This document shows positions 34,401 through 42,010 of a DNA stretch of 64,000 nucleotides, in pieces. A model generated the notes under the pieces. It did no database searches, was not told where the DNA came from, and saw nothing but the letters and a program-made list of their open reading frames with translations. The stretch's first letter is position 1. The number at the start of each line of letters is the position of its first letter. The stretch lies in assembly GCA_002005325.1 (NCBI GenBank), contig CP017315.1, positions 62,001-126,000 on the forward strand, in the 5' to 3' direction. Both the position numbers and the translations under genes were made by a program. The stretch is from Candidatus Tokpelaia hoelldoblerii (GTDB taxonomy: Bacteria; Pseudomonadota; Alphaproteobacteria; Rhizobiales; Rhizobiaceae).

Positions 34401-36198
34401 TATTTTCATTGATCCCAACCCTGACGTGCCAGCCGCTTATGAGGAACGCAAACGCCTGTTCGCTCAGGAAAAGTCCGGCTGGCAGGATTATAACCGCGCC
34501 AGGCTCTCTGTCGGCGGCGGTATTTTTTCCCGTGCCCAGAAAAGCATCACCTTGTCGCCCGAAGCCGCACAGGCCATCGGCTTTTCCCGCCAGAGCGGCA
34601 CACCGGCTGAAATCATCCGGGCGATTCTGCAGGCGGAAGTTGATCTGCTGTGGTTCGGGACGGAGGGCACCTATGTGCGCGCTTCTTATGAAAGTGATGC
34701 CCAGATTGGTGAACGTGCCAATGATTCGCTGCGTATCAGCGCTTCTGTCCTGCGGGCCGGTGTTGTCGGCGAGGCGGCAGGCAGCGGCCTGACACAGGGC
34801 GCGCGGGTGGAGTATGCCGCCCGCGGCGGGCGCTGCAATATCGGCGTTATGGATAATGCCGCCGGTGTCAGCGCGTCGGATATTGAAGTCAACAGCCGGA
34901 TTGTGCTTGGCCTTGCCGGCGGCAAAAAGAAACTGAGCCGTGAAGAGCGCAATAAATTCATGAAAAAAGTCGCGCCGGATATCGCTGCACTTGCCTTGCG
35001 CAATGCCACCCGCCCGCTGCTTGCCCTGTCACTGGCAGAGAAAAACAGTCTTGTTGATCTGCCTTATCAGAGCCGCTTTATCGGCGAGATGGAACGCGCC
35101 TGCCGGTTTGACCGCCAGGCGGAAGGCCTGCCTGACAACCAGACACTTCTCATGCGTCAGGCGCAGCGGCAGGGGTTGGCCCGTCCGGAGCTGGCTATCA
35201 TGATGGCTTACGCCAAATCCATGCTGAAGCAGGATATTCTGGCAAGCCCTGCTCTTATCAGTGATCCGTATCTGGATAAAAGCCTGGCGGCCTGTTTCCC
35301 GGCAGAAATGCGCAAGACCTATGCCGCTGAAATGGCTGCTCATCCCCTGCGCAAGGAAATTATCGCCACAGCACTGGCCAATGATATCATCAACCATGCC
35401 GGCATGACCTATATTCCGCGTCTGGCTGATAAAACCGGCCAGAGCACGGAAATGATTATCCGTGCCTATATTCTAGTGCGGGACGGTTTTGATCTGACGC
35501 CGCTTTATGACGATATCGCGGCGCTTGATGACAAGGTTTCCGCCCAGACGCAAGTCAGTTTTCAGGATGCTGTCGCCCATATGCTGCAGGAAACATCCGG
35601 CTGGATTTTACGCAATATCCAGCTGATGAAGCCGCTTGACAGTCAGGTTGCCACAACCATCAAGGCGCGTCAGGGCATTGAAGGGCAGTTGCAGCAGATT
35701 ATTCCTGATTATCTGCGGCAGGATCTTGACCGGCAGATTGACACCTATAAGGCACAGGGGGCTCCGGCTGTTCTGGCCCAGCGGCTTGCCATGCTGCGCA
35801 CGGCGGCGCTTATCCCTGAAATCGCCCTGATTGCCAGCAAAGCGGGCAGTGAACTGTTCAGCACGGCGCAAACGCATTTTGCTCTGGCTGAAACCTTCCG
35901 CCTCAATCGTATGGTGCAGGCGGGTTATAATATTCCGATTGTCGATTATTATGACGGTGTGGCCCTGTCACGCGCCAATGACACCATAACCGATTCCATG
36001 CGGCGTATGGTGGTGCAGGTGCTTGACCGCTTCCGGACCGATAAAAATCCGGTTGAAGCCTGGCTGAAATCGGATGCAGCGCAAATTGACGGTGTGGTGC
36101 AGCAGATGAACGCGCTTATCGACAATGACCTGACGGTTTCGCGCTATACAATCGCTGCCGGTATGATTGCTGATCTGGCCGGATCAGCAAACAGATAG
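31408..36198 (+). CDS. gdhB: NAD-specific glutamate dehydrogenase, large type
   Basis: A 1,596-residue enzyme of the 180-kDa class, converting glutamate to 2-oxoglutarate and ammonia. The catalytic core is near residues 790-1,150 with DNYHNGKIVPAEGLLRYDGD, the nucleotide-binding TAFTVAGVGNMGDDMFGNG-like region and the hinge AGGKKKLSREERNKFMKKV. Start is GTG 31408, 7 nt after GGAG. Length matches full family members, with no frame break. Large GDHs are common in Hyphomicrobiales and support growth on amino acids. Confidence 0.95.
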   Translation: MSSKARPGSSKTDMISLQPATAGEPALATMLFDRVPEEDISQYQQPELLAASALAVKALQNQKPGQCPITINHSAVTRNGEKVTVITLVSDNKPFLFDSVMGEIGTLVSDMYLVTHLVLNITNSESKATVSLAGADEPADKRRINLMQIHVPALNKGQSEKLRLGLETVVNQVNAATRDWKPMLAYLSAVTAQYRGNPPDGHEKDAARLADFLGWLMDDNFLFLGMREYPVQAAAHMAESAKAGTRAHGTNLGILTDASLRLVRDPLIEQMPKEAQAFMEGNSLLLVTKAKARSKVHRRVQFDYIGVKLFDYDGSLKGELRIFGLFTATAYSCPIMRIPYLRPKVEQIIHRLGYSLGDHAGRMLLNILESYPRDELFRMGEASLAKNAGKILALMQRPRIRVLVNEETSRHSVSVLVFIPRDRYDSIARENIGRYLVEVLHGESFEFTPFLLNSGLTRIHYVIRRKKAVEQEIGQAALEAAVTNIVSTWGDQVAYAAAHEQANPQITALASTFPESYRDNFNARVALQDAALITTLSAAKDLEISFYNPVAEEKSMVYLKLFHRNTALKLSQRVPVLENMGFRVIAEQTLCLPDGAGGDVYLHNIALEKVRGQGIDPVENSALLAETFEAIWAGNAENDAFNGLTLAAGMEWRKIVVLRALARYLQQTGLPYEQAALARGLSRNPAIARDLYELFRLKFDPACQKEDAAKQRAKSDTRLETAIQALPALEDEQMMRAFHGLVAAGLRSNAYLPEKDGRQRRTLAFTFDPQKIDVLPHPRPYRESFVYGPEVEGIYLRFDAVARGGVCRLKQRHDYRDAVLARCKGQRLRKAVVVPAGARGAFYATALPYEADDKANLESTRLAYGLYVAALLSVMDNYHNGKIVPAEGLLRYDGDDAYLVMAAGDGTEAFADTANSLSEAQGFWLEDAFAAGYDHKKTGITAKGAWDTVRRHFRAFGRNIQTSAFTVAGVGNMGDDMFGNGLLQTRTARLVAAFDERDIFIDPNPDVPAAYEERKRLFAQEKSGWQDYNRARLSVGGGIFSRAQKSITLSPEAAQAIGFSRQSGTPAEIIRAILQAEVDLLWFGTEGTYVRASYESDAQIGERANDSLRISASVLRAGVVGEAAGSGLTQGARVEYAARGGRCNIGVMDNAAGVSASDIEVNSRIVLGLAGGKKKLSREERNKFMKKVAPDIAALALRNATRPLLALSLAEKNSLVDLPYQSRFIGEMERACRFDRQAEGLPDNQTLLMRQAQRQGLARPELAIMMAYAKSMLKQDILASPALISDPYLDKSLAACFPAEMRKTYAAEMAAHPLRKEIIATALANDIINHAGMTYIPRLADKTGQSTEMIIRAYILVRDGFDLTPLYDDIAALDDKVSAQTQVSFQDAVAHMLQETSGWILRNIQLMKPLDSQVATTIKARQGIEGQLQQIIPDYLRQDLDRQIDTYKAQGAPAVLAQRLAMLRTAALIPEIALIASKAGSELFSTAQTHFALAETFRLNRMVQAGYNIPIVDYYDGVALSRANDTITDSMRRMVVQVLDRFRTDKNPVEAWLKSDAAQIDGVVQQMNALIDNDLTVSRYTIAAGMIADLAGSANR

Positions 36199-36241
36199 GC
36201 ACCTGTTCCGGACCGTGCTGCAGCAAGAGGGGAAGAAAAAG

Positions 36242-36351
36242 TACAGCAGAGCATGGCAGGGGGGCATAACTCTGCTGTATAGGCTCTTTATCGGAAAGAT
36301 AAAGGCTCTAGGTCAATCGCAACCTGCAGGGGATAGGTTATGGCGATTGAC
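36242..36351 (+). other. Three consecutive hairpins downstream of gdh
   Basis: TACAGCAGAG/CTCTGCTGTA (36242-36251 with 36270-36279), CTTTATC/GATAAAG (36286-36292 with 36298-36304) and GTCAATCGCAACCT paired with AGGTT-ATG-GCGATTGAC (36312-36325 with 36335-36351) follow within 110 nt. They could be the structured 3' end of the gdh mRNA or an RNA gene. No terminal T run is seen. The remaining gap to 36577 (about 225 bp, AT-rich) shows nothing else that I can support. Confidence 0.4.
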
Positions 36352-36577
36352 AGGAGGCGTTGATATTGCCTTTTAAAGCATACGTCAACATAAAAAATAT
36401 GATTTGTGGCACAAAAATATAAAAATTGTCTTTTATGTTCCTGGCGGCAGGCGCTGGGTTTATCACAGGTGGTTTAAAATGGTACATTTTCAGCCGGTCA
36501 TCAAAAACAGTTGAAAGCCTGTCGGGACAGCAGCATTCGGATGGATGAAATACAAGGAAGAGGGGGCCGTCGGGAAA

Positions 36578-36686
36578 AAGAAAAAGGCCGCGCGGGAGGA
36601 GGATGCGCGGCCTTTAATGACGAACGCGGCATGGGAGGAGGAGATTGCCGCATTCTAGCTAAGTTCTGGGAGGAGGTGAACTTAGT
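36578..36686 (-). ncRNA. CcsR/cuckoo-like small RNA with three CCUCCUCCC loops
   Basis: Read on the minus strand, three stem-loops follow each other: CTAAGTTC/GAACTTAG (36659-36666, 36678-36685), GCGGCA/TGCCGC (36626-36631, 36646-36651) and AAAGGCCGCGC/GCGCGGCCTTT (36583-36593, 36605-36615). Each loop carries CCTCCTCCC, an anti-Shine-Dalgarno sequence. The last stem runs into TTTTTCTTTTT, a normal intrinsic terminator. This matches the CcsR RNAs of Rhodobacter and the wider alphaproteobacterial cuckoo RNA family, stress-linked RNAs with CCUCCUCCC loops. Expected length is about 110 nt. It lies after upp on the same strand. Family membership is inferred from motif and fold. Confidence 0.78.
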
Positions 36687-36693
36687 GGTTAAG

Positions 36694-36722
36694 TTTATAG
36701 CTGTATTCCCCGATTGTCACAA
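36694..36722 (-). promoter_or_regulatory. Promoter of the small RNA
   Basis: On the minus strand TTGTGA (36722-36717) and TATAAA (36699-36694) are 17 nt apart, placing the start close to the first hairpin. TTGTGA-type -35 boxes also occur at heat-shock sigma promoters, so stress control is possible. Confidence 0.55.
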
Positions 36723-36814
36723 TGAACAAAAATGCATAGCTGTCATGCAGGAATGTTGTCTGCGCCTGAATTTTGCCTTATTTGCCAAACTTTTAACGGC
36801 TGGCGCGGCCTTTT

Positions 36815-37444
36815 TTAGCGGGTGCCGAACATCCGGTCGCGGGCATCGCCCAGACCCGGCAGAATATAGCCCTGTTTATCAAGCCGGTCGTCCACCGCTG
36901 CGGTGTAGACTGGCACATCAGGATGGCTTTCCTGCATATGCTTTATTCCTTCAGGGGCGGCAAGCAGGCAGACAAACCGGATCTGGCTGGCGCCGCGTTC
37001 TTTCAGGCGGGTAATGGCGGCAACAGAAGAATTACCGGTAGCCAGCATCGGGTCAACCACAATCACCAGCCGCTTGGCAATGTCTTCCGGCGCCTTGAAA
37101 TAATATTCCACCGGTTCCAGTGTTTTATGGTCGCGGTAGAGGCCGATATGCGCCACGCGGGCGGAAGGCACCAGATCCAGCATACCGTTAAGCAAACCTT
37201 CGCCGGCGCGCAAAATCGAGGCGAAAACCAGTTTTTTGCCTTCAATCACCGGCGCGCGCATTTTGGCCATCGGTGTTTCAATATCCGTCATCGTCAGTTT
37301 AAGGTCGCGTGTGACCTCATAACCGAGCAGCAGGGCGATTTCACGCAGCAACTGGCGGAATTCGGCCGTGGATGTTTGCTTGCGGCGCATCAGGGTGAGT
37401 TTGTGGCGGGTAAGCGGATGTTCGATAACGTGAAGTTCTGGCAT
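36815..37444 (-). CDS. upp: Uracil phosphoribosyltransferase
   Basis: A 209-residue salvage enzyme making UMP from uracil and PRPP. The PRPP loop is VIVVDPMLATGNSSVAAI; other signatures are ILRAGEGLLNGMLDLVP and the C-terminal LDKQGYILPGLGDARDRMFG. Length and start match the family. The small RNA gene lies downstream on the same strand with its own promoter. Confidence 0.95.
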   Translation of the reverse strand: MPELHVIEHPLTRHKLTLMRRKQTSTAEFRQLLREIALLLGYEVTRDLKLTMTDIETPMAKMRAPVIEGKKLVFASILRAGEGLLNGMLDLVPSARVAHIGLYRDHKTLEPVEYYFKAPEDIAKRLVIVVDPMLATGNSSVAAITRLKERGASQIRFVCLLAAPEGIKHMQESHPDVPVYTAAVDDRLDKQGYILPGLGDARDRMFGTR

Positions 37445-37656
37445 GGTATCCTCAGTTCGCTGTGTTTCTTATCAATATGTGCCACAAGTGGCGGAAAATC
37501 GCAAATTCAGGCGCAAAAATTTCTTTTTGTTCTTGCAACAAAAATACCGGAAACAAAAAAGAAGGTTTTGCATTAAGCTGGCGAGTATAGTAGAAATTCC
37601 TTTATCATATGCCGGACCGTAGCAACAGTTTGCGGTTATATGGAAGGGAACCTGTT

Positions 37657-38454
37657 ATGACAACCACAACGCCTGATATGAGAGAGGCCCGCATCGGCTC
37701 AACCGGCGGTATGGAAAAATCCTTTGGTTTTCAGCAGGTCGCTGAACAGGACAAGCAAACCCTTGTCAATGATGTATTTCATTCCGTGGCGCGCAAATAT
37801 GATATAATGAATGATGTCATGTCAGGGGGGATGCACCGTTTATGGAAAGACGCCATGGTGGCTTGGCTTCCACCGCCGCGCAGCCCGAACTGGCAGGTGC
37901 TGGATGTTGCGGGTGGCACTGCTGATATTGCCTTTCGCATGATCAGGGCGTCCGGCGGTCTGGGGCATGCGACAGTGCTTGATATCAACAGTTCAATGCT
38001 TGAGGTCGGGCGCGGGCGGGCCGAAAAGAAACGTCTTGCCGGCAATATGGATTTTGTCGAGGCTAATGCTGAATTGCTGCCTTTTGAAGATAATCGGTTT
38101 GATGCCTATACAATCGCTTTCGGCATCCGCAATGTGCCCCATATTGATAAAGCGCTGAGCGAAGCATACCGTGTGCTCAAGCCCGGCGGGCGCTTCATGT
38201 GTCTGGAATTTTCCGAAGTGGAAATACCGCTGCTCGACAAGCTTTATGATCTGTGGTCTTTTCACGGTATTCCGCGGGTCGGGCAGATGATTGCCGGTGA
38301 CGCTGATTCCTATCGTTATCTGATTGAATCCATCCGCAAATTTCCCCGCCAGAAGGATTTTGCCGCCATGATTGAAAGAGCCGGTTTCTCGCGGGTCAGT
38401 TACCGCAATCTGACCGGCGGCATCGCCGCGATCCATTCCGGCTGGAAAATCTGA
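37657..38454 (+). CDS. ubiE: Ubiquinone/menaquinone C-methyltransferase
   Basis: A 265-residue SAM-dependent methyltransferase for the 2-methoxy-6-polyprenyl-benzoquinol step of ubiquinone synthesis. The N-terminal KTLVNDVFHSVARKYDIMND-type segment (here QTLVNDVFHSVARKYDIMND), the SAM loop VLDVAGGTADIAFRM, and the family motif IAFGIRNV are visible. ATG 37657 has GAAGGGAA about 9 nt ahead. Its stop overlaps the ubiB start (TGATG), so both quinone genes are coupled. Confidence 0.95.
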   Translation: MTTTTPDMREARIGSTGGMEKSFGFQQVAEQDKQTLVNDVFHSVARKYDIMNDVMSGGMHRLWKDAMVAWLPPPRSPNWQVLDVAGGTADIAFRMIRASGGLGHATVLDINSSMLEVGRGRAEKKRLAGNMDFVEANAELLPFEDNRFDAYTIAFGIRNVPHIDKALSEAYRVLKPGGRFMCLEFSEVEIPLLDKLYDLWSFHGIPRVGQMIAGDADSYRYLIESIRKFPRQKDFAAMIERAGFSRVSYRNLTGGIAAIHSGWKI

Positions 38455-40034
38455 TGGGAAAAATCACCACTTCGTTTCGTCTGCTGCGTGCCGGCTGGGT
38501 GCTGGCGCGGGAAGGGGTGTTTTCCGCTCTGCCGGTTGAAGGGCTGCCCGGCCTGCCGGCTCTGGGACACAAACTGGCCGGTTTGCTGGCGCGGCGGCGC
38601 AGCCGCAGGAGGGAGCGCAGCGAGCGGATGGCGCGCGCCTTGCACAAGCTCGGTCCCACTTATATCAAGCTCGGCCAGTTTCTGGCGACCCGGCCTGATC
38701 TTGTCGGGCGTGATGTGGCGGAAGATTTGTCGGCATTGCAGGATCGGGTCAGAACTTTTTCCCAGACCGCCGCTATCCGCCAGATTGAAAAATCGCTTGG
38801 CCGCCCGGTGCCTGAATTGTTTGCTGAATTTGAAGCGCCGATTGCCGCCGCCTCCATGGCGCAGGTGCACCCCGCTTATGTGCGCGGCAATGACGGGATC
38901 TTGCGCAAGGTGGCGGTCAAGGTGATCCGCCCCGGCCTGCGGCAGGCTTTCGCCCGCGATTTGCAGGGATTTTATCTGGCGGCTGAATCGGTTGAGCGGC
39001 ATATGCCTGCCATACGGCGCCTGCGCCCGGTCAGCATGGTGGATAATCTGCTGCAGGTGACGCGGCTGGAGATGGATTTGCGCCTTGAAGCAGCGGCGCT
39101 TTCTGAAACAGCTGAAAATATTGCTGGAGACAGCGGTTTTCGTGTGCCCGAGGTTGACTGGGAACGCACAGGGCGCGATGTCTTGACTATGGAATGGATT
39201 GACGGCATCAAAATGTCGGATCGTGAGACGCTGATTGCCGTGGGTTATAATGTGCAGGTTCTTGCGGTGACATTGATGCAGTCCTTTTTGCGCCATGCGC
39301 TGCGGGATGGTTTCTTTCATGCTGATATGCATCCGGGCAATCTGTTTGTCGACAAGGATGGTATGATTGTCGCGGTGGATTTCGGCATTACCGGCCGCCT
39401 TGGCAAAAAGGAAAAACGTTTTCTGGCCGAAATTCTCTATGGCTTTATCAAACGTGATTACCGGCGGGTGGCGGAAGTGCATTTTGCCGCCGGTTATGTG
39501 CCGCCACATCATGATATTGCCAGTTTCGCTCAGGCAAACCGCGCGATTGGCGAGCCTATTCATGGCCAGTCGGCGGAAACCATCTCAATGGCGCGGTTGC
39601 TTGGCCTGTTATTCGAGGTGACGGAACTGTTTGACATGCAGACCCGGCCTGAGCTGATTCTGCTGCAGAAAACCATGGTGGTGGTTGAGGGGGTATCGCG
39701 TTCGCTGGATCCGCATTTCAATATGTGGAAGGCGGCAGAACCGGTGGTGGGTGAATGGATCGCCCATAATCTTGGGCCCATTGGTATGGCGAAGGATATG
39801 AAAGAAGGGATGCAGGCGCTGACAATGTTGGCGCGCAAAACGCCTGAATTTGTCCGCCGTTTTGAAGAAACAACCGCCGGATTGCATAAGCAGGCTGAGA
39901 ATGGCCTGCATCTTGATGATGATACCATCAGCCGACTGGCCAGGGCTCAGGCGCGGAATGGGCGTTTCAACCGTTTTATGATATTTTTGATGGTAATTTG
40001 TATCATTGCATTCACTTTCAAGCTTTTTTTGTAG
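38454..40034 (+). CDS. ubiB: UbiB protein kinase-like protein
   Basis: A 526-residue member of the ABC1/ADCK/UbiB atypical kinase family needed for ubiquinone synthesis. It shows the extended KxGQ motif (KLGPTYIKLGQFLATRPDL), the nucleotide-loop AAASMAQVHPAYVRG, VAVKVIRPG with the catalytic Lys, and HADMHPGNLFVDKDG with VDFGITGRL. A C-terminal membrane segment (FMIFLMVICIIAFTFKLF) anchors it. It follows ubiE by overlap. Confidence 0.94.
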   Translation: MGKITTSFRLLRAGWVLAREGVFSALPVEGLPGLPALGHKLAGLLARRRSRRRERSERMARALHKLGPTYIKLGQFLATRPDLVGRDVAEDLSALQDRVRTFSQTAAIRQIEKSLGRPVPELFAEFEAPIAAASMAQVHPAYVRGNDGILRKVAVKVIRPGLRQAFARDLQGFYLAAESVERHMPAIRRLRPVSMVDNLLQVTRLEMDLRLEAAALSETAENIAGDSGFRVPEVDWERTGRDVLTMEWIDGIKMSDRETLIAVGYNVQVLAVTLMQSFLRHALRDGFFHADMHPGNLFVDKDGMIVAVDFGITGRLGKKEKRFLAEILYGFIKRDYRRVAEVHFAAGYVPPHHDIASFAQANRAIGEPIHGQSAETISMARLLGLLFEVTELFDMQTRPELILLQKTMVVVEGVSRSLDPHFNMWKAAEPVVGEWIAHNLGPIGMAKDMKEGMQALTMLARKTPEFVRRFEETTAGLHKQAENGLHLDDDTISRLARAQARNGRFNRFMIFLMVICIIAFTFKLFL

Positions 40035-40042
40035 TTGTAAAC

Positions 40043-40075
40043 CCCTATATTGATAGCAGTGCAATCAATATAGGG
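40043..40075. promoter_or_regulatory. Palindromic candidate operator before coaBC
   Basis: CCCTATATTGAT (40043-40054) and ATCAATATAGGG (40064-40075) are a perfect 12-bp inverted repeat around 9 nt. Its centre is GATAGCAGTGCAATC (40052-40066), matching 14 of 15 bases with the palindrome at 40199-40213. It is 13 nt before the coaBC start. It could be a binding site for the RHH domain of CoaBC, and it contains TGATAGCA, the half-site known for FitA; a ubiB terminator is the alternative, although no T run follows. Confidence 0.55.
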
Positions 40076-40088
40076 ACTCTGAAATCTT

Positions 40089-41507
40089 ATGGCCAGCATC
40101 ACTATCCGTAATCTTGATCCGGCAGTTAAAGAGGCTTTGCGTGTCAAGGCAGCGCGGGAAGGACACTCTATGGAGGAAGAGGTGCGCCTGCAATTGGCGA
40201 TTGCAGTGCAATCAAATTTTCTGTCTGTCTCTTTATCTTCTGCCAGATCACAGGCGGCACAGCAGGCCTCTGCACCTGTGGCGCAAAGCCTGTCCGGTAA
40301 AACTGTGCTGCTTGTTATCGGCGGCAGCATTGCGGCTTATAAGGCGCTTGACCTGATCCGCCGCCTGCGTGAACGTGGGGCACGGGTGCGGGTGGTGATG
40401 ACGCAGGCTGCTTGCGCTTTCATCACGCCGCTGGTCGCCGGTGCGCTTGCCGGTGGCCATGTGTTTACGGAACTTTTCTCGCGTGAGGATGAACATGATG
40501 TCGGCCATATTCGGCTGGCGCGTGAGGCGGATATGGTGCTGGTTGCGCCCTGCACGGCTGACCGGCTTGCCAAAATGGCGGCAGGGCAGGGGAATGACCT
40601 GGCCGGTGCGGTGCTGCTGGCCACCCGCGGGCCGGTGCTGGTGGCGCCGGCGATGAATCCGGCCATGTGGGCACATCCCGCCACGCAGGCCAACGGCCAG
40701 GTATTGGCGGCGCGCGGGGTACGGTTTATCGGGCCGGAAGGGGGCGAAATGGCTGAAAGTGACGAGACCGGTGAAGGGCGGATGAGTGAGCCGCTGGCAA
40801 TTGTCGCTGCTGTTGAAGCGCTGCTTGTTATGCCTGCACAACACGTCCTTGCAGGCAAACATATTATTGTGACGGCAGGCCCGACGCATGAAGCGCTTGA
40901 CCCGGTGCGCTATTTTGCCAACCGTTCTTCCGGCAGGCAGGGATATGCCATTGCCGCTGCCCTTGCCCGTCTTGGGGCGCAGGTCACGCTCATCAGCGGC
41001 CCTGTGACGCTTGCGCCGCCGGCGGGAGTGAACACTGTTCATGTGGAAAGCGCGTGTGACATGCGTGACGCTGTGCTGGCGGCTTTACCGGCCGCAGCGG
41101 CGGTGTTTGTTGCTGCAGTTGCTGACTGGCGGGCGGAAACCAGAGCGGTGAATAAAATCAAAAAACAGGCCGGACAGGAGAGCATCACCCTTTCCATGGT
41201 GGAAACCCCTGATATTCTGGCGGGAATCGGCCATAGCAAGCAGCGTCCGCAACTGGTTGTCGGTTTTGCCGCGGAAACGGCAGAACTTGAAAAACACGCC
41301 AAGGCCAAGCTGGCCAGAAAAGGCGCGGACTGGATTGTCGCCAATGATGTTTCCATCCAGCCTGACGGTTCAGGTGTTATGGGAGGGGCAAATAACCGCG
41401 TCACACTGTTAAGCCGTGACAGAGTGGAGCACTGGCCGCGGATGAGCAAGGAACAGGTGGCGGAGCGACTGAGCCAACGCATAGCAGATTACCTGCACGG
41501 CAAATGA
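40089..41507 (+). CDS. coaBC: CoaBC with N-terminal FitA-like ribbon-helix-helix domain
   Basis: A 472-residue bifunctional enzyme of coenzyme A synthesis (4'-phosphopantothenoyl-cysteine synthetase and decarboxylase). Residues 1-40 (ASITIRNLDPAVKEALRVKA, SMEEEVRLQL) are a FitA/Arc-type RHH DNA-binding domain, joined by a ~30-residue linker. CoaC spans about 68-245: GGSIAAYKALDLIRRL, the flavin-site His in DVGHIRLARE, PAMNPAMW. CoaB spans about 255-470: GPTHEALDPVRYFANRSSG, AAVADWR and KIKK. There is no stop between the domains. Fusion of an antitoxin-type regulator to CoaBC is unusual; the paired palindromes suggest autoregulation. No FitB toxin gene is adjacent. Confidence 0.92.
   Translation: MASITIRNLDPAVKEALRVKAAREGHSMEEEVRLQLAIAVQSNFLSVSLSSARSQAAQQASAPVAQSLSGKTVLLVIGGSIAAYKALDLIRRLRERGARVRVVMTQAACAFITPLVAGALAGGHVFTELFSREDEHDVGHIRLAREADMVLVAPCTADRLAKMAAGQGNDLAGAVLLATRGPVLVAPAMNPAMWAHPATQANGQVLAARGVRFIGPEGGEMAESDETGEGRMSEPLAIVAAVEALLVMPAQHVLAGKHIIVTAGPTHEALDPVRYFANRSSGRQGYAIAAALARLGAQVTLISGPVTLAPPAGVNTVHVESACDMRDAVLAALPAAAAVFVAAVADWRAETRAVNKIKKQAGQESITLSMVETPDILAGIGHSKQRPQLVVGFAAETAELEKHAKAKLARKGADWIVANDVSIQPDGSGVMGGANNRVTLLSRDRVEHWPRMSKEQVAERLSQRIADYLHGK
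40199..40213. promoter_or_regulatory. Second palindrome, inside coaBC
   Basis: GATTGCA-G-TGCAATC is a perfect 15-bp palindrome located just after the RHH-coding part, about 150 bp from the closely matching centre in the leader. The spacing would allow two RHH dimers to bind the same DNA face or loop it. Confidence 0.45.
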
Positions 41508-41512
41508 GCTTG

Positions 41513-41536
41513 AAAACAGAGATTATAACCTGTTTT
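41513..41536. terminator. Bidirectional terminator between coaBC and fdxA
   Basis: AAAACAG (41513-41519) and CTGTTTT (41530-41536) form a 7-bp stem whose own A/T tracts serve as the run in either direction. The two genes are convergent with a 34-nt gap. Confidence 0.65.
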
Positions 41537-41541
41537 ATGAT

Positions 41542-41877
41542 CTAATCGCCGCTGCCGGGCTTTTCTGAGAAATATTGCCGCTTGTCCGGCACGCCGTCCA
41601 TCTCGGCGGCTTCCGGCATCTGGTCTTTCTTGATAGTGATATTCGGCCATTTGGCGGCATATTCAGCGTTGAGAACCAGCCACTGGTCAAGCCCTGGCTC
41701 AGTGTCCGGCTTGATGGCTTCTGCCGGGCATTCCGGTTCGCACACACCGCAGTCAATGCATTCATCCGGATGAATGACGAGCATGTTCTCGCCTTCGTAA
41801 AAACAGTCGACAGGGCACACTTCAACACAATCAGTGTATTTGCAGCGGATACAATTATCTGTCACGACATAGGTCAT
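41542..41877 (-). CDS. fdxA: FdxA-type 3Fe-4S/4Fe-4S ferredoxin
   Basis: A 111-residue electron carrier. Cys-rich motifs CIRCKYTDCVEVCPVDC and CIDCGVCEPECPAEA bind the two clusters; the wider spacing of the first group is usual for the seven-iron type. The C-terminal ~50-residue extension (WPNITIKKDQMPEAAEMDGV) is typical of the alphaproteobacterial form. In related genomes fdxA commonly follows the helicase and a small S4-domain gene; here the S4 gene is missing from 41878-42010. Confidence 0.94.
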   Translation of the reverse strand: MTYVVTDNCIRCKYTDCVEVCPVDCFYEGENMLVIHPDECIDCGVCEPECPAEAIKPDTEPGLDQWLVLNAEYAAKWPNITIKKDQMPEAAEMDGVPDKRQYFSEKPGSGD

Positions 41878-42010
41878 GATTTATCTCCTGGGCGCTTTCG
41901 GTGAAAGCCTGTCACACTTTATGCCCGACGCTGAACTTATGGCAAAAAACGCCTTTTATATAAACGGGCCTGTCATGAAAAACAAGCTTTCAGGTTATCT
42001 GTTCCATCGG

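Noticed and set aside
36511..37014. 167-codon plus-strand frame between gdh and upp
   Set aside because: It covers the three-loop small RNA and part of upp in antisense; Gly/Arg-rich product, no ribosome site that makes sense, explained by the RNA structures.
38400..39563. 387-codon open frame on the minus strand
   Set aside because: Antisense to ubiB, whose motifs are complete on the plus strand.
40089..40210. A separate fitA antitoxin gene before coaBC
   Set aside because: The frame continues without a stop into CoaBC, no separate start with a ribosome site is visible for CoaBC, and no FitB PIN-domain toxin gene is adjacent.
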